A DNA stretch of 64,000 nt from Haematobia irritans (taxonomy: Eukaryota > Arthropoda > Insecta > Diptera > Muscidae): positions 70,832,632 to 70,896,631 of the forward strand of contig NC_134401.1 in NCBI RefSeq assembly GCF_050003625.1. The letters run 5' to 3'. Position 1 is the first letter of the stretch. Every line of letters starts with the position of its first letter. Made by a program: the position numbers and the translations under genes. The notes beneath the pieces were generated by a model. The model saw only the letters and a program-made list of their open reading frames with translations. It searched no databases and had not been told where the DNA came from. Positions 44,905 through 56,933 of this stretch are shown piece after piece.

Positions 44905-47900
44905 TTGAACCAACCAGATTGTTCCAGAAACATTAACAGACTGCTTAAGTTAATGTTTTCCAGGTCCACAGGTAATCTAAAACTATATGCCCCTAAAATT
45001 TGCTTACGCCTTACACAAAATGCAGGACACTCACACAAGAGGTGTTTAATTGATTCCTTTTCCTCCGCATCATGACAGCTCATACAATAGTCATTATACT
45101 TCGCACAACTAGTTTTTGCAAATTCGCCTATCAGGCATATCTAGTGTGCGGTTCAAGTTTAAATGGGGCCATATTTGCTTGGTGTCGTTACAACCCTTGC
45201 AATTCTCCCATCGAACATTTTGAGGACCGAACTGTGACCGTACATTTTTTCCGACCATAGCGATAGCTCGCGCAACCGCACAGCCGTTGTTGCAGCTGAC
45301 TGTTTGGCCAAAATGTCTAAAGGCAATAGATGCAGCATGCCATTAAGGGAATCTGTTCCTGTCTTACTGAATGCGCCTGAAATACACAAGCACGCCTTAC
45401 GCTGAACTTTATCTAAACCTGTCGGTTGCTGAAGTGCCGGCCACCAGACTACAACACCATATAGCATTATAGATCTAACCACTGCCATATATAGCCAACT
45501 AGCGTAACCCGGCCCGCTTCGCTGCGCCTTCCGAATCATATTTGGAGGAATATTTTGCGTTAACTTAGTCAACTATATCCTTCGTGCTGAAAACAAATTC
45601 GAAAAGATTTGAATTCTTTTAAACAAATCGGACTACTTGATTTGTCGTTTATAGGTACAAATCCGGCGGGAGAGGGTGTACCTTCTTCTATATTTCTTGT
45701 GAATTTTAAGTGTGGTTTGTCAAGGAAAGGTATCCTTCTCCTCAACATATCTGAAAATTAAGCACTATATTATAATAACATACAAAGAATTACTGTTTCC
45801 CATCCAATAAATCGGAAAAAGCAAAAATAGTAAACAATTTTACCACATTAACATTTGCTAAAATGTTGGAAAATGATGCACCCTCTACGTTGGCTGCCAA
45901 TTTCATGTAAATTTAAGTTCTTTACTAAAAAGAAGTCTGGCAGAAGCCTGTGCAAAAATCATAAAATTATGTACCGAGTTCCCATTTACGGACAACCCTC
46001 TACTTTCAATTTAAGAAAAAAAAAACGGACAAAAGGGAAGCCTCCCCCCACCTTCGCTCCACTCCGACCTGATATCGGACTATCACGTACCCTATATTAA
46101 TTTCGCAACTACTCAATGGTCCCTATAAATTCTATCGAAGTAAATCGACAAAGTTTATTTCAATTTTCCCCAACCAGATATCGAAAAATCATATACTAAT
46201 TTAAAAATCATGTATAAATTTAATCACCTCCTCCCACGTTCCCTGTAAATTTCAAGTAGATCGGCGATGTTTAAATTTTGCTCTATTGTTTAAAAGGGAC
46301 GTCACTTTCCCCGATACAATATCGACAAACACCGTAGTGAATAGCACCCCTAACCTTCCCTGAAAATTCTTGAAACTTTGCTTCAAGTGTGGGGCAAGGA
46401 AGGTTGCCTCTTCGTTCATAACCTTCCCCGACTGCCTATGTAAATTTCAAGAAAACTTAAATTTTTTTTGCAGTTTTAGAGGAGGGCCTCCTCCCCGACC
46501 AAATGTCGAAAAGCGTACTTTTGTAAACGTCCCAGAAAATGTCAAGCAAATTATAAGCCTAAAGGGGCGGCCTCTCTTCCGTCCAAATATCACAAAATCA
46601 GGTATCAACTATTACGGTTGACGGAGGTTACGATCTCTCCAAAGTGCTCTGTAAATTTCAAGTAACTCGGTAAAGTTTAATTGTTTCTCTGCATGTACTT
46701 AAGAGAAGCGGATGTCTCCCTATGCCCTTTTATTTTTATTAAAAAATCAGGAACCTGATATAAATTTCATAACCTCACCCATTTTTTCTGTAAAATTTCA
46801 GTCGGGGGAGTTTAGTTTTGTTTTCACTGTACTTTAAAAAAAAGTCGGGCAAAGGGGTGGTCCCCCTCCCCGACCTAATATCGAAAAATAATGTAGCGGA
46901 TTTTTGTCCAGATGCCAACCCCAACATTCAATGAAAATTTCAAGCAAATCGCATAATTTTGTTCCAAGTTTCAAAAAGTAGGGCAAGGGGGAGGTCCCCC
47001 TCCCCATCCACATATGAAATCATCGGGTACCCCATATTAATTCCATAACCTCATCACATGTTCTCTGTAAATCTCAGATAATTTAGAGAATTTTAGTTTT
47101 TTCACTGTACTTTAAAAAAATTCGAACAAAGGGGAGGCCCCCCTCCGCCACAAAATATCGAAATATAAAGTAGCGGATCTTTGTCTAGATGCCAACCCCA
47201 ACCTTCAATGAAAATTTCAAGCAAATCGGTCAACTTTGGTCCAAATTTCAAAAAGTCCGACAAAGGGGAGGTCCCCCTCCGCGACCAGGTGTCAAAAAAT
47301 GAGGTACCCTATTTTCACCACATGAACGCCCCCTACGATCTCTGAAAGTTTCAAGTAAATCGGTTCAGCCGTTTCGTAGCCAACTCGGACCATACAAACA
47401 AACAAAAAGTCGCTTAAGGGGAGGTACCCCCTCCCGATCAAATTTCGAAAAAAAAAATTGCGAATCTTTGTCTAGGGATCACCCCCTACTATCCCTGAAA
47501 ACTTCGTGCAAATCGGTCAAGTTTGGTTTAATTTTCAAAAAGTCGGACAAAGGGGAGGTTCCTCTCGCGACCATATGTCAAAAAATGAGGTACCCTATTT
47601 TCAGCACATGAGTGCCCCCCACGATCTCTGAAAGTTTCAAGTAAATCGGTTCAGCCGTTTTCGCGCCAACCCGGAACATACAAATAAACAAACAAACAAA
47701 TAAACAAACATAATTTGAATTTTATATATATAGATGCACAATTTTCGGTTTTAGTCCCCACTTTTTTCCTATTGTCTTTTTGCACGAGTACAAAGCTACC
47801 GTGGCTTTTCTCGCCCTTTCTTCAATAATAAGCCTAAAGTTCAGCTTCCTGTCCAGAATAACGCCAAGGGATTTTGCACACTCACCAAAGGGAATTTCAA

Positions 47901-49808
47901 TACCCCCTAAGGATATGGGCTTAACCGTGGGAGCTTTGCGATCTTTGCAGTACATGACTAATTCTGTCTTTGCAGGAGTTACTCCAAGACCATTCTCTTT
48001 CGCCCATTTCTCAGTCATCCGGAGGGCTCTCTGTATAACATCTCTGATTGTAGATGCGAATTTTCCCCTGACTGCTAGAGCCACATCGTCTGCGTATGCC
48101 ACCACTTTTATCCTTTCTTTTTCTAGGGGAACCAGAAGGTTCTTTATGGCAACGTTCCAAAGAAGAGGTGATAGAACTCCTCCTTGGGCAGTGCCTCTGT
48201 TCACATACCTTTGGATGTTAGCTTGTCCTAGTGTGACCGAAATATGTCTCCTCATTAGCAGGTCGTGTAGCAGTCTAGGTATACATGGATCAACATTCAG
48301 AGTTGTCAGTCCATTTAATATCGAGCTCGTATGGACGTTATGCCCCCTCGATGTCTAGAAACGCTACGATTGTGTATTCATTGACAGATAGTGAGCTTTC
48401 AATAAAGCTGACAAGTTCATGCATAGCGGTCTCAGTATACCTGCCCTTCGAGTATGCATGCTGTCGTTTCGAGAACAAACTTGAATCGACGCTAGTTCTA
48501 AGATAAATGTCTATCATCCTCTCCAGAGTCTTAAGTAGGAATGAGGATAAGCTGATTGGTAGGAAATCCTTCGCACTCGAGTGAGAAGCTTTTCCCGCTT
48601 TCGGTATGAAAACGACTTTTGTTTCCCTCCACTTTTCTGGAATATATGCCAAGTTTATACATCCTTTATATATCACCGTCAACCAGGGGATAATTCTTTC
48701 AGTCATTGCTTGTAACTCCGCCGGAGTAATTCCATCAGGTCCCGGGGATTTGAATGGCCCAAAGCTATTTAACCCCCAACATTTTCTAGATTCCGATACA
48801 ATTTCCTCGATAGGAAATTACCTCCAGAACATGGTTCAACCGTCAAATTTCAGGAAAATGTGTGTCCAATAGTACCTCCAGCTCACCCCACTGGACGTTG
48901 TCCAATTGCCCTTCGATGTGTTAATGAAACCTGGAGCGGGGTTAGTGGATACTAGTACCTTCCGTAGTGTGGAAGCCTCGGACGTATTCTCAATACTGCA
49001 GCAGTAATCATTCCAAGAGTTATGCTGAGCCTTTCTCAGTTCTGGCTTGTTTCCTCTCAGATTCTTCTTGTAAGCGTCCCAATCCTCAGGAGCTCTGGTG
49101 GACTTTGCTTTGTTAAAGAGCTGCCTGCAGGATTTCCTCATATTACTTAACTCCGTAGACCACTAGGGTGGTCGATTTTCCCCCCTTGGCCCCCCTCTAG
49201 GGCATGCAGCTTTCAGTGAGTTCCGGAGAGGCCAATGTGACGTCCAAAACCTCTTGTCTGTTTTTGGTGACGAAGATTGGTGCATCTCCCTTATTGCAAA
49301 CTACCAGGTTAGTACGCAAATTAAACTCTATTAGCGACTCTCCCCTTGCATTAGTATCACTACTTCCCCAAATACTATGGTGTGCATTTGCATCGCATCC
49401 CATAATGAGTTTTGTTTTTGTTTTCAGTGACTCCTCAACTAAGGTCTTAACGGCACATGGAGGCATCTCCCTATCGTGTCCCATGTAGACCGAAGATATC
49501 CAGTATTTGCATTTGGATATCTCTAGACTGGCTACGACAGTGTCTGTATTGCTCAATGAAGGAAGCAGAAACAAGTTTAGTTCGTTCTTAGCAATTATAC
49601 ATGCTCGATTTTTATCTTTACCGGTATTATGCAAAAGTTTGAAACCCGGAGTGCTTAATTCACAGATCTTATTCTTATATATGTATGGTTCTTGAATAAG
49701 AACAATATCTATGTCTCCTTTCATCATGATACCTTTTAAGGCAGCACAAGCGGCCTTACAATGGTGAAGATTTATATGGAGGAACCGTAGAACTATCCAA
49801 ATTTGCAA
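44905..49808 (-). pseudogene. LINE ORF2 of L5, in pieces
   Basis: Pieces in order on the minus strand: endonuclease 49808-49197 (LIQEPYI, GCDANAHHSIWG); linker 49141-48836; RT N-part 48706-48338 (VVFIPKAGKAS, ISLSSFLLKTLERMIDIYLR); RT palm 48255-47735 (GTAQGGVLSPLLWN, YADDVAL); after the Helitron, thumb 45498-45230; then, past a deletion of RNase H, the cysteine region to 44905. Frameshifts separate most pieces. The SFLLK wording is what suggests the LOA clade to me. Confidence 0.82.
45499..47734 (-). mobile_element. Non-autonomous Helitron in LINE L5
   Basis: On the minus strand the insert begins TCTATATATATAAAATTC and ends GGGTTACGCTAG, lying between A and T of the LINE sequence TGCA|TTGG. 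5'-TC, 3'-CTRR and A|T target without duplication are the Helitron hallmarks. LINE L4 at 44385 shows the uninterrupted site. The 2.2-kb interior has diverged repeats with AAAGTCGGACAAAGGGGAGG and CAAGTAAATCGGT and no Rep/helicase frame. Confidence 0.9.
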
Positions 49809-50850
49809 CCACCGTCACATCAGCCGCTTCAATTGAGTCATCAAGGGCTTCCTCTTCACAGATCTCGTTGACTCTCGCAATAATCCGCGGTTCAGCTTTG
49901 GTGATGTTTGAGCCTGTAGGAACTTCCCGCATACGATGTTCGTCAATGTCTGCAGTTCTTATGTCTCCTTCGGCTTCGCAAGATTTTTTCATTGTATACC
50001 TTCATATGGATACCATGAAAGCCATAACTTACACGTCCTTCGGTCTGGGCTAGATGTGGCAGTGACTCAATGATCAATATAAACACCGCATGTCGTCTTG
50101 GTCCGTCCACCTCATCCAAACGACCAACCTTCCAATCGGCGGTTGGAAGATCTGGGTTACATTCCTTTAGTCTGTTTATTATCGACTCAGGATCAGGAGG
50201 GTTTGCAGGTATCCATGCATGTGCTCTAGGTTTAGCCGGTAGGTCTTTTTTATCGACTAACTCCAAAGCGGCTCCTTACCAAACTTCACCAATTAGCATC
50301 AAAGCAGCTTTAAAGCAATCCATTGACCTCTGGTCCGCAAATGCTATTAATTTATATCGTCCTTGATACCATTCAACATCTTGCCGTCGAAGACTTGGTC
50401 CGGGAAACTTTTTTCGCACCTCTGAGTAGACACCAGGCATCGCGTTCTCAATTTCCCCCCATTTTTGCTTTGGACCATACCGTCCAATGCTCCTTTATTA
50501 ATGATAGCCATCACAAATCTGTCTTTTGCAAATGAGGCAAACTATCTTTGATCCCGTTTAGAGGATGGCAGTTCATCCGGTGATCGTTCCCTTTTTCTAG
50601 CTTCAAGTATTCCTTGAGCCCATTTTAAGGAATCGCTTTGCTTAGCCAACAACGTGTTTGGGTCCACATATCCTAATTTCTTTAGGATAAACAAAGCATT
50701 TCTTCGTTCTTTGAATCTCTTTCGTGAGGGATTACCTCCTTTTGATGTCGTTACCTTAGAAAAGGTTCGACTTGCCAAAGTGTCGCCACCTGTCGACCCG
50801 CCTGCAGGTCGACTAATTGGGCCTGACTCTTGGTCACTGCCCAAATTCAT
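49756..50850 (-). pseudogene. LINE ORF1 (gag-like) of L5
   Basis: The ATG at 50848-50850 opens MNLGSDQESGPISRPAGG, giving the family N-terminus that L1 lacks. The frame continues RKRFKERRNALFILKKLG, ERSPDELPSSKRDQR, and stops at 50542. After frameshifts it goes on as RAHAWIPANPPDPESI and ends near SSPL at 49756. The reconstructed span is about 365 codons. No zinc knuckles are visible. Confidence 0.7.
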
Positions 50851-50956
50851 AACTTCAGTCGATTTTCCACCACACGTAAAATTCGTAATAAGTACTTATT
50901 ACGATGAAATAATCCGCTATTAAAAAAAAACGTCCGTTCAGTTCGACGGTTGAATA

Positions 50957-51356
50957 AAAGTTTCGGGATATACCTTTATGTTCAAAATTAACGCACTTCC
51001 TCTACATATGTTGAAATAACTTGAAAACGGTTCACCATATTTTATTTAAAAAAAAAAATATCCGAAACTCCCAAACCATATTCTCTTTAAGTCGCGCTTA
51101 CATGGTTTTTAAAATTTCCAAGTCGTTTTAGAGATATCAATTTTCCAAGCAGTTTTAGATATTGTTCTTTAAAAATTCCTAAAAAATAAATATGGGACAA
51201 AAATAAGTAAATATTTTTCCACAAATTAAAAAAAATTTATTAGACGTAAATAATTTTTTTCACTTGTTAAAGAAAATTTTGTAGTAAAATTTGCGAATTT
51301 AAAGAAATAATGAACTATTTTGTGAGAAATACGAATTTAGTAAATCTTTATGCTTA
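50957..51356. other. Z fragment and unassigned AT-rich DNA
   Basis: The first ~70 bp (TTATGTTCAAAATTAACGC, CTTCCTCTACATATGTTG) match Z at 31570-31620. The rest is AT-rich without a recognised feature. Confidence 0.5.
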
Positions 51357-52091
51357 CAGCCTGTTTCTGCTATCCGAATTCTAGTCTTCGTTCGCATACA
51401 AAACGAGAAACAGCTGATTTTGGTTTCTCTAAGGGGTATCTAAACGAAAATAGAAACGAAAGTCAATGCGAACGAAGACGTAACGTAAGCTCTAAAATTG
51501 GGTTTCTAGAACTCGATTCGTTCGCATTTTGACGAACTGAAATGTCAAAACCACTCACTTGGTAAAGACCTTTCGTTTTGTGGAAAAAGGCATTTATAAA
51601 TAGGAAAAACTTAATAATTGATAAAATGATTAAAGCTTTTATTGTAAATATGTGATAAAAGTTAATTATATCGATCTATTTTTTCTTTATAACCGCCATA
51701 GAGACCGTTTAAGGGAAAGTCTAACAGGAGCAAACACAAACATTTCGAATGAATCACTCATTAAAAGGACAACTGAACTGTAATTATTGTAGAAATATGG
51801 AAATACAAATCCTTATCTCTCTACACGGGCTAATTTGTTAAAAAAATTATTGAGCTAAACCAAATATCAAAAGCGGGAAATGTTTGCCAAATGAACGGCG
51901 ATACCAGATTGAATTTTATGGAAAATCATTTTTAAAATGTATGGGGCTGTTTCAGGAAATTGAAATAATTGAGATCTGGAAATGCTAGCATTTGACAGTA
52001 ACGTAAGCCATGCGAACGGAAGGAAGTTAGAGAAACCCAAATCTAGACGAAAGTGAGTGATTGCTTTCGTTCGGCTATCAGAAATAGGCTG
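51357..52091 (+). mobile_element. MITE family C, complete copy C3
   Basis: 735 bp from CAGCCTGTTTCTGCTATCC to GGCTATCAGAAATAGGCTG. The interior aligns with C2 throughout. Flanks TTA and TCA are not a clean duplication. Confidence 0.85.
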
Positions 52092-52452
52092 TCAAAGTAA
52101 AGCTTGACCGGCTTCGGTCTGTTAGTTCTAAAAGCATATTGTAATGGACTGAATTACATTTTATTGATGTTGTTTATGCATTTGCTTAATAAAATATGCT
52201 AATATTGAACTAAAACACTCCAAATTTTCTTTAAGTACAAACATCATTTTTGGCTTAAGCCAAAAAAATCCGCTTCGGTCGAACTTTAACGCAAATCCTT
52301 ATCATTTAAACAGGTTTTTTTCTTTTATTTAACAAAAAAACATTTTCAGTATTAATTTTCAGTGAAGGTGAGCGACAAACTGGAAAAACGTATACGTCTC
52401 TCAGACGTAGATTAGCTGCCTAGGGTTAAACAGCGAAAAATATTTGTAAATA
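52092..52452. other. Unassigned DNA
   Basis: AT-rich spacer between MITE C3 and the mariner. Nothing recognised. Confidence 0.5.
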
Positions 52453-52605
52453 AAGGATGATACGGTCAAAATTTGGTCAATATAAACTTGACGTATTTCT
52501 TTCAATTTTGCATTTAAAAAACCTGAACACCCCTCATTTTGAAGGTGTATGTGTGTAGAATGTTGCTCCTATTTTGATTTTGGAATTCACTCTTCAGTTG
52601 TCAAA

Positions 52606-54183
52606 ATGCCGTCCAAGCAAGAAGAGCAGCGTATCAAAATTTTGCTCGCGCATCGCGAAAATCCGAGCTACTCGCACGCAAAGCTGGCAAAATCGCTAAA
52701 AGTTGCCAAATCAACCGTTACAAATGTAATTAAAGTGTTTGGGGAACGTTTGTCGACAGCCAGGAAGTCTGGATCGGGGGGAAATCGAAAACCGGAAGCC
52801 GGTGAGACGACAAAGAGAGTTGCCGGTAGTTCAAGCGAAACCCCAACCTCTCTCTCCGAGATGCCGCAAATAAGCTGGGTGTATCGTCTACAACCGTGCA
52901 TCGAGCCAAAAAACGAGCCGGACTATCGACTTACAAGAAGGTAGTGACTCAAAATCGCGATGATAAACAAAATACGACGGCCAAAGCGCGATCCCGGAGG
53001 CTGTACACGACGATGCTGACGAAGTTTGACTGCGTGGTAATGGACGACGAAACCTACGTCAAAGCCGACTACAAGCAGCTTCCGGGACAGGAGTTTTATA
53101 CGGCAAAAGGAAGGGGAAAGGTAGCAGATATTTTCAAGCACATAAAACTGTCAAAGATCGCAAAGAAATATCTGGTTTGGCAAGCCATCTGTACCTGTGG
53201 CTTGAAAAGCAGCATTTTCATAGCTTCCGGGACTGTCAACAAAGAAATTTACGTGAAAGATTCATTTTTAAAGCGGATAGCATTGCTTGTAGTTTGCAGT
53301 TTGAAGGGTAAGGAGTTCCAAAGACGAATAGTGTATATGAAGAATTGCCTTTCGGATACTAGTGATCGTATCATAGGATGTATTATTTTCAGTCCTCTGT
53401 TCGAACGGGCAAACTGGATACGGCTATAGAGGTTTGGTGGGCTTTTAGTATAAACTATTTTATGAAGTTGAACCAGAAATTTTACTTTCAACAAGTTTTC
53501 GAATTTAATATTGAATATTTTATATGCATACTCTGATATTCGGTCATAGCGTCGCTTGTTGAAAATATATCGAGCAATGTTGTTGTAGGCAATTTTTAAC
53601 TTTTGGGAGTCTGAATAGTTTGAGCTTGCAAAGATTTCACATCCGTACAAAAGTTTTGGAATTAGAAATGTTTTTGCTAACAACATTCGAATAGGTTGCG
53701 GCGTACTTGTCCGAACAGCCCATAGATTTCGTAGCATTCCGTGAACATTTCCGACTGCGCTAAGAATATGATCTGACCATGTAAGTTTTGAATTAAATAT
53801 TATTCCCAAATTCTTATGCGTGTTTGAATAAACGTCTGCTGCCTTTCCTGAAGAAACACGGTTGTTCCGTACTGTTTTGGCCGGATTTGGCATCTTGCCA
53901 TTACGGTAAAAAGGCCATGGAGTGGTACGCCGCCAACAACGTGCAGGTGGATCCCAAGGACAAGAACCCTCCCAACACGCCAGAGCTCCGCCCAATTGAG
54001 AAATACTGGGCTATTGTCAAGCGGAACCTAAAGAAGACCAAAAAAACTGCTAAGGACGAGCAGCGGTTAAAGGCAAACTGGCTTTCTGCGGCGAAGAAGG
54101 TGGACAAGGTGGCTGTACAAAATCTGATGGCAGGTGTCAAGCGTGAGGCCCGGCAATTCGGATTTGGAAAAGCGAAAGCCTAA
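52606..54183 (+). pseudogene. Mariner transposase, DD37E type (broken)
   Basis: The ATG at 52606 opens MPSKQEEQRIKILLAHREN, then an N-terminal helix-turn-helix (HAKLAKSLKVAKSTVTNVI). A single-base loss near 52830 shifts the frame before LRDAANKLGVSSTTVHRAKK, the second DNA-binding motif. Catalytic residues: first D in VMDDETY (53040), second D in FWPDLASCHYGK (53890), E in ELRPIEKYW with 37 residues between. The C-terminus ends GFGKAKA, stop at 54183. The frame is interrupted after YVKE by the patch at 53261-53820. Confidence 0.93.
53261..53820 (-). repeat. 560-bp internal LINE fragment inside the mariner transposase
   Basis: It matches 54656-55215 at a fixed offset of 1395 bp with no indel and few substitutions. 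It starts and ends inside LINE coding sequence, with no 5' end, tail or target duplication. Around it the transposase frame is otherwise continuous (GTGAAAGA | TGTTTGAATAAACG). Confidence 0.93.
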
Positions 54184-54376
54184 CTGAAATTTTTCCTGAA
54201 TTTTAAACTAATTGAACTTGAAAAAGAAATTTAATTTGATTTTTTAAATAAACGATTTCATCCATTTACACGCGTTTTCCCTTGACCAAATTTTGACCGT
54301 ATCACCCTTTACTCTGTTGGATAAGCTACACTTGTAGTTTAGTCAATGCATGGTTTTAAGCTGAAATCATGATGCC

Positions 54377-56041
54377 TGCGTTTATTTTATTTTATTTTAT
54401 TTTATTTAATAATTTGTAAAACTAGTACAACAAGATGATACATCTTATAAATTACAGTACTAGATTCATGTTTTATCAGAAATAATGTGTAAATGTGTTG
54501 GTGTAGGAGGAAACAAATAAATATTAATATAAATATGAATATGAAAATTAATTAATATAACATTTTTCTTTTTAATAATTGAATATTTTTATAAGTTAGC
54601 AATATTTTATATTGTGAACAAGATTGTTAAACAGTTAAGAAAAGATTTTAAATAATTCATTTTTAAAGCGGATAGCATTGCTTGTAGTTTGCAGTTTGAA
54701 GGGTAAGGAGTTCCAAAGACGAATAGTGTATATGAAGAATTGCCTTTCGGATACTAGTGATCGTATCATAGGATGTATTATTTTCAGTCCTCTGTTCGAA
54801 CGGGCAAACTGGATACAGCTATAGAGGTTTGGTGGGCTTTTATTATAAACTATTTTATGAAGTTGAACCAGACATTTTACTTTCAACAAGTTTTCGAATT
54901 TAATATTGAATATTTTATATGCATACTCTGATATTCGGTCATAGCGTCGCTTGTTGAAAATATATCGAGCAATGTTGTTGTAGGCAATTTTTAATTTTTG
55001 GGAGTCTGAATAGTTTGAGCTTGCAAAGATTTCACATCCGTACAAAAGTTTTGGAATTAGAAATGTTTTTGCTAACAACATTCGAATAGGTTGCGGCGTA
55101 CTTGTCCGAACAGCCCATAGATTTCGTAGCATTCCGTGAACATTTCCGACTGCGCTAAGAATATGATCTGACCATGTAAGTTTTGAATTAAATATTATTC
55201 CCAAATTCTTATGCGATTGAACAAAATCAATTGCAACATTTTCAATGCATAGTTTAGTAGAGATACTTTCAATTTCCACTGTTTTATTTTTTGCAATAGC
55301 CAAATATTTTGTTTTTGAGGGATTTAAATGGAGACCATTATTACGAGCCCAATTTTGTATGAGATTTAGGTCTGAGTTTATATCATTTATGCATGATTCA
55401 ATAGTGTGTATATGGGCACTTGTGTAAACTTGTACGTCATCAGCATACATATGTAAGTTACATGTTTGTGGTATTTCCGTCAAATCATTGATATAAATAG
55501 TGAAAAGAATTGGACCAAGGATTGATCCCTGAGGAACTCCTCGGGATATTTTATTAGGTATAGATCGTTTGTTGTTTAAAAACACTATCTGTGAGCGAGA
55601 TTTAAGATATGATGATATTAGCTTGCAAGCGTTTTCAGAAAAAAAGAATAATTTCTCAAGTTTGGATAGCAGTATTTTATGGTCAACCGTGTCGAACGCT
55701 TTGCTATGGTCGAGAAGTACTAGAAATGATACCATTTTTTCATCAAGTCGTTGGCGTATAGTTTCTATAACTTCGGTGAGCGCTGGAATACAGTTCCTTT
55801 GCTGCCGGAATCCAGATTGTTTTTCAGATAGAAGTTTGAAATTGTCCAGGTATTTTATTATCTGCTCATTCATTATGCGCTCTAAAACCTTTGAAAGAAA
55901 AGGTAATATTGCAATTGGTCTGAACTCATTTTTAGCTTTAGGAAGTGGTATTATTTTCGCGACTTTCCATTCAGTTGGGAAGGTAGACTTAGTTAGGCAA
56001 GTATTAAGTAAATATGTAAAAAGATGATGGGCACGAAGTAA
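54377..56041 (-). mobile_element. Third LINE type (CR1/Jockey-like), 5'-truncated
   Basis: On the minus strand it runs from RT to a 3' UTR and a (TAAAA)n tail at 54377-54408. Homology begins at ~56041, so the endonuclease is missing. It is the probable donor of the 560-bp patch in the mariner. A target duplication is not evident. Confidence 0.85.
54635..56035 (-). pseudogene. Reverse transcriptase of the CR1/Jockey-like LINE
   Basis: A long uninterrupted frame covers PTEWKVAKIIPLPKA, FRPIAILPFLSKVLERI, SGFRQQRN, LLDHSKAFDTVDHK, GVPQGSILGPILFTIYINDL, MYADDVQVY and the C-terminal domain to FKNELFKIFS. All main RT motifs are present and the active-site YADD is intact. It lacks an endonuclease and, as usual in these clades, an RNase H. 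Without its 5' half it is non-functional, though its open frame suggests recent insertion. Confidence 0.85.
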
Positions 56042-56189
56042 ATATGGAACGATTACTCATTGTTGAAATTGAACCAAAATAGAGTGTGTAAAAATATGTG
56101 ATGTTTACTTGCACGACTTTATAAATACAAATAAACGATGAATTAGTTTGTAAATACATAAAGTTAATTTTGTGTTTTCTTTTCTCAAG

Positions 56190-56420
56190 TGGCGTCCATT
56201 TTTCGACGATAAAAAAGTTTTTTTTTCATAAAGATTAAAACATTTTAGGTTGTGACCATGTTCTTTTAACTGGACGAAAAATATTTTTGACGAATACCTA
56301 ACATTTTAAATCGTGACCATTGTCTTTTAATGGAAACAAAATTCTTTTTATCAATATAATAACGTTTTAGATGAGGACAATTTTATTTTTCTTAGAACCA
56401 TGTTCACTGAGCTAACTTGG
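56190..56420. repeat. Three diverged ~65-70 bp tandem units
   Basis: Units share ACATTTTA..T.GTGACCAT.. followed by TCTTTTAA and a T-rich stretch; third unit GTTTTAGATGAGGACAATTT. Function unknown. Confidence 0.6.
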
Positions 56421-56558
56421 TTGCAGGTGAAAATGTTACATGGTCGCCGCAAAAATAGTTCCTATCATATTATTTTGCTCTTCGAATATGATTGTGACAA
56501 TCATGTTTCTTCTCTGCGTGCATGTAGGAAGACGAAAGGAGGAAGAAAAAAATAATTT

Positions 56559-56680
56559 TTTTACAGAAACAGAGAAAAATTATTCTCGAATCGGCCGTGA
56601 GACACTAGCCATTGTTTTTACCTTGAATAAGTTTATCACTTTCGTTTGGGAGACCTTTCCCGCTGCTTACATTCAAACAT
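56559..56680 (+). pseudogene. Gypsy-type RNase H fragment
   Basis: The frame contains EKNYSRIGRETLAIVFTLNKF, which fits the conserved start of the RNase H/connection region of Ty3/gypsy pol (EKNYS, ..ALAIVF..KF). Only ~40 residues are recognisable, and no LTRs are near. It is the same strand as the window, unlike the gypsy element at 37459. Confidence 0.7.
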
Positions 56681-56933
56681 TGGTACGAATATTCCATCAA
56701 AATTGTCAAAGATTTTTCTCAACTACAAACTTGTGTACAAAACAGAAATTGAAATTGTGAAGGCTGATTTCGATAAAATCATAGCTTTTTAACAGAATCA
56801 GCTATCAATTAGCCCGGACCCATGCGTATTAGAAAACTATAGACAAGAATATAAAAACAGTAACAAGGCAATGCACCTCTTGTTTTCATGTAAAATCTAG
56901 CCCTCCAAAAATTATATTCATGCACCCTCAAAA

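Larger units (their letters stand above)
42892..50956 (-). mobile_element. LOA-like LINE copy L5, split by a second LINE and a Helitron
   Basis: Its 5' end matches L2 (TATTCAACCG). Its 3' end is the AACCT tail at 42892. Flanks 42877-42892 and 50957-50972 share a ~15-bp imperfect duplication (TATAT.CCGAAA). LINE L4 is nested at 43043-44894 and a Helitron at 45499-47734. A further internal deletion removes RNase H. It lies within Z sequence. Confidence 0.88.
52453..54309 (+). mobile_element. ITmD37E-type mariner (Tc1/mariner superfamily), disrupted
   Basis: Terminal inverted repeats are AGG.TGATACGGTCAAAATTT at 52455 and its inverse at ~54283-54309. TA flanks both sides (52451-52452, 54310-54311). 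It encodes one transposase, broken by a 1-base frameshift and a 560-bp LINE-derived patch. Without the patch it would be ~1.3 kb, normal for the superfamily. Confidence 0.93.

Noticed and set aside
44193..45083. A single 296-residue protein joining a cysteine-rich N-terminus to a reverse transcriptase
   Set aside because: The join is the L4/L5 nesting boundary with target duplication at 44895; the first 60 codons come from another LINE copy.
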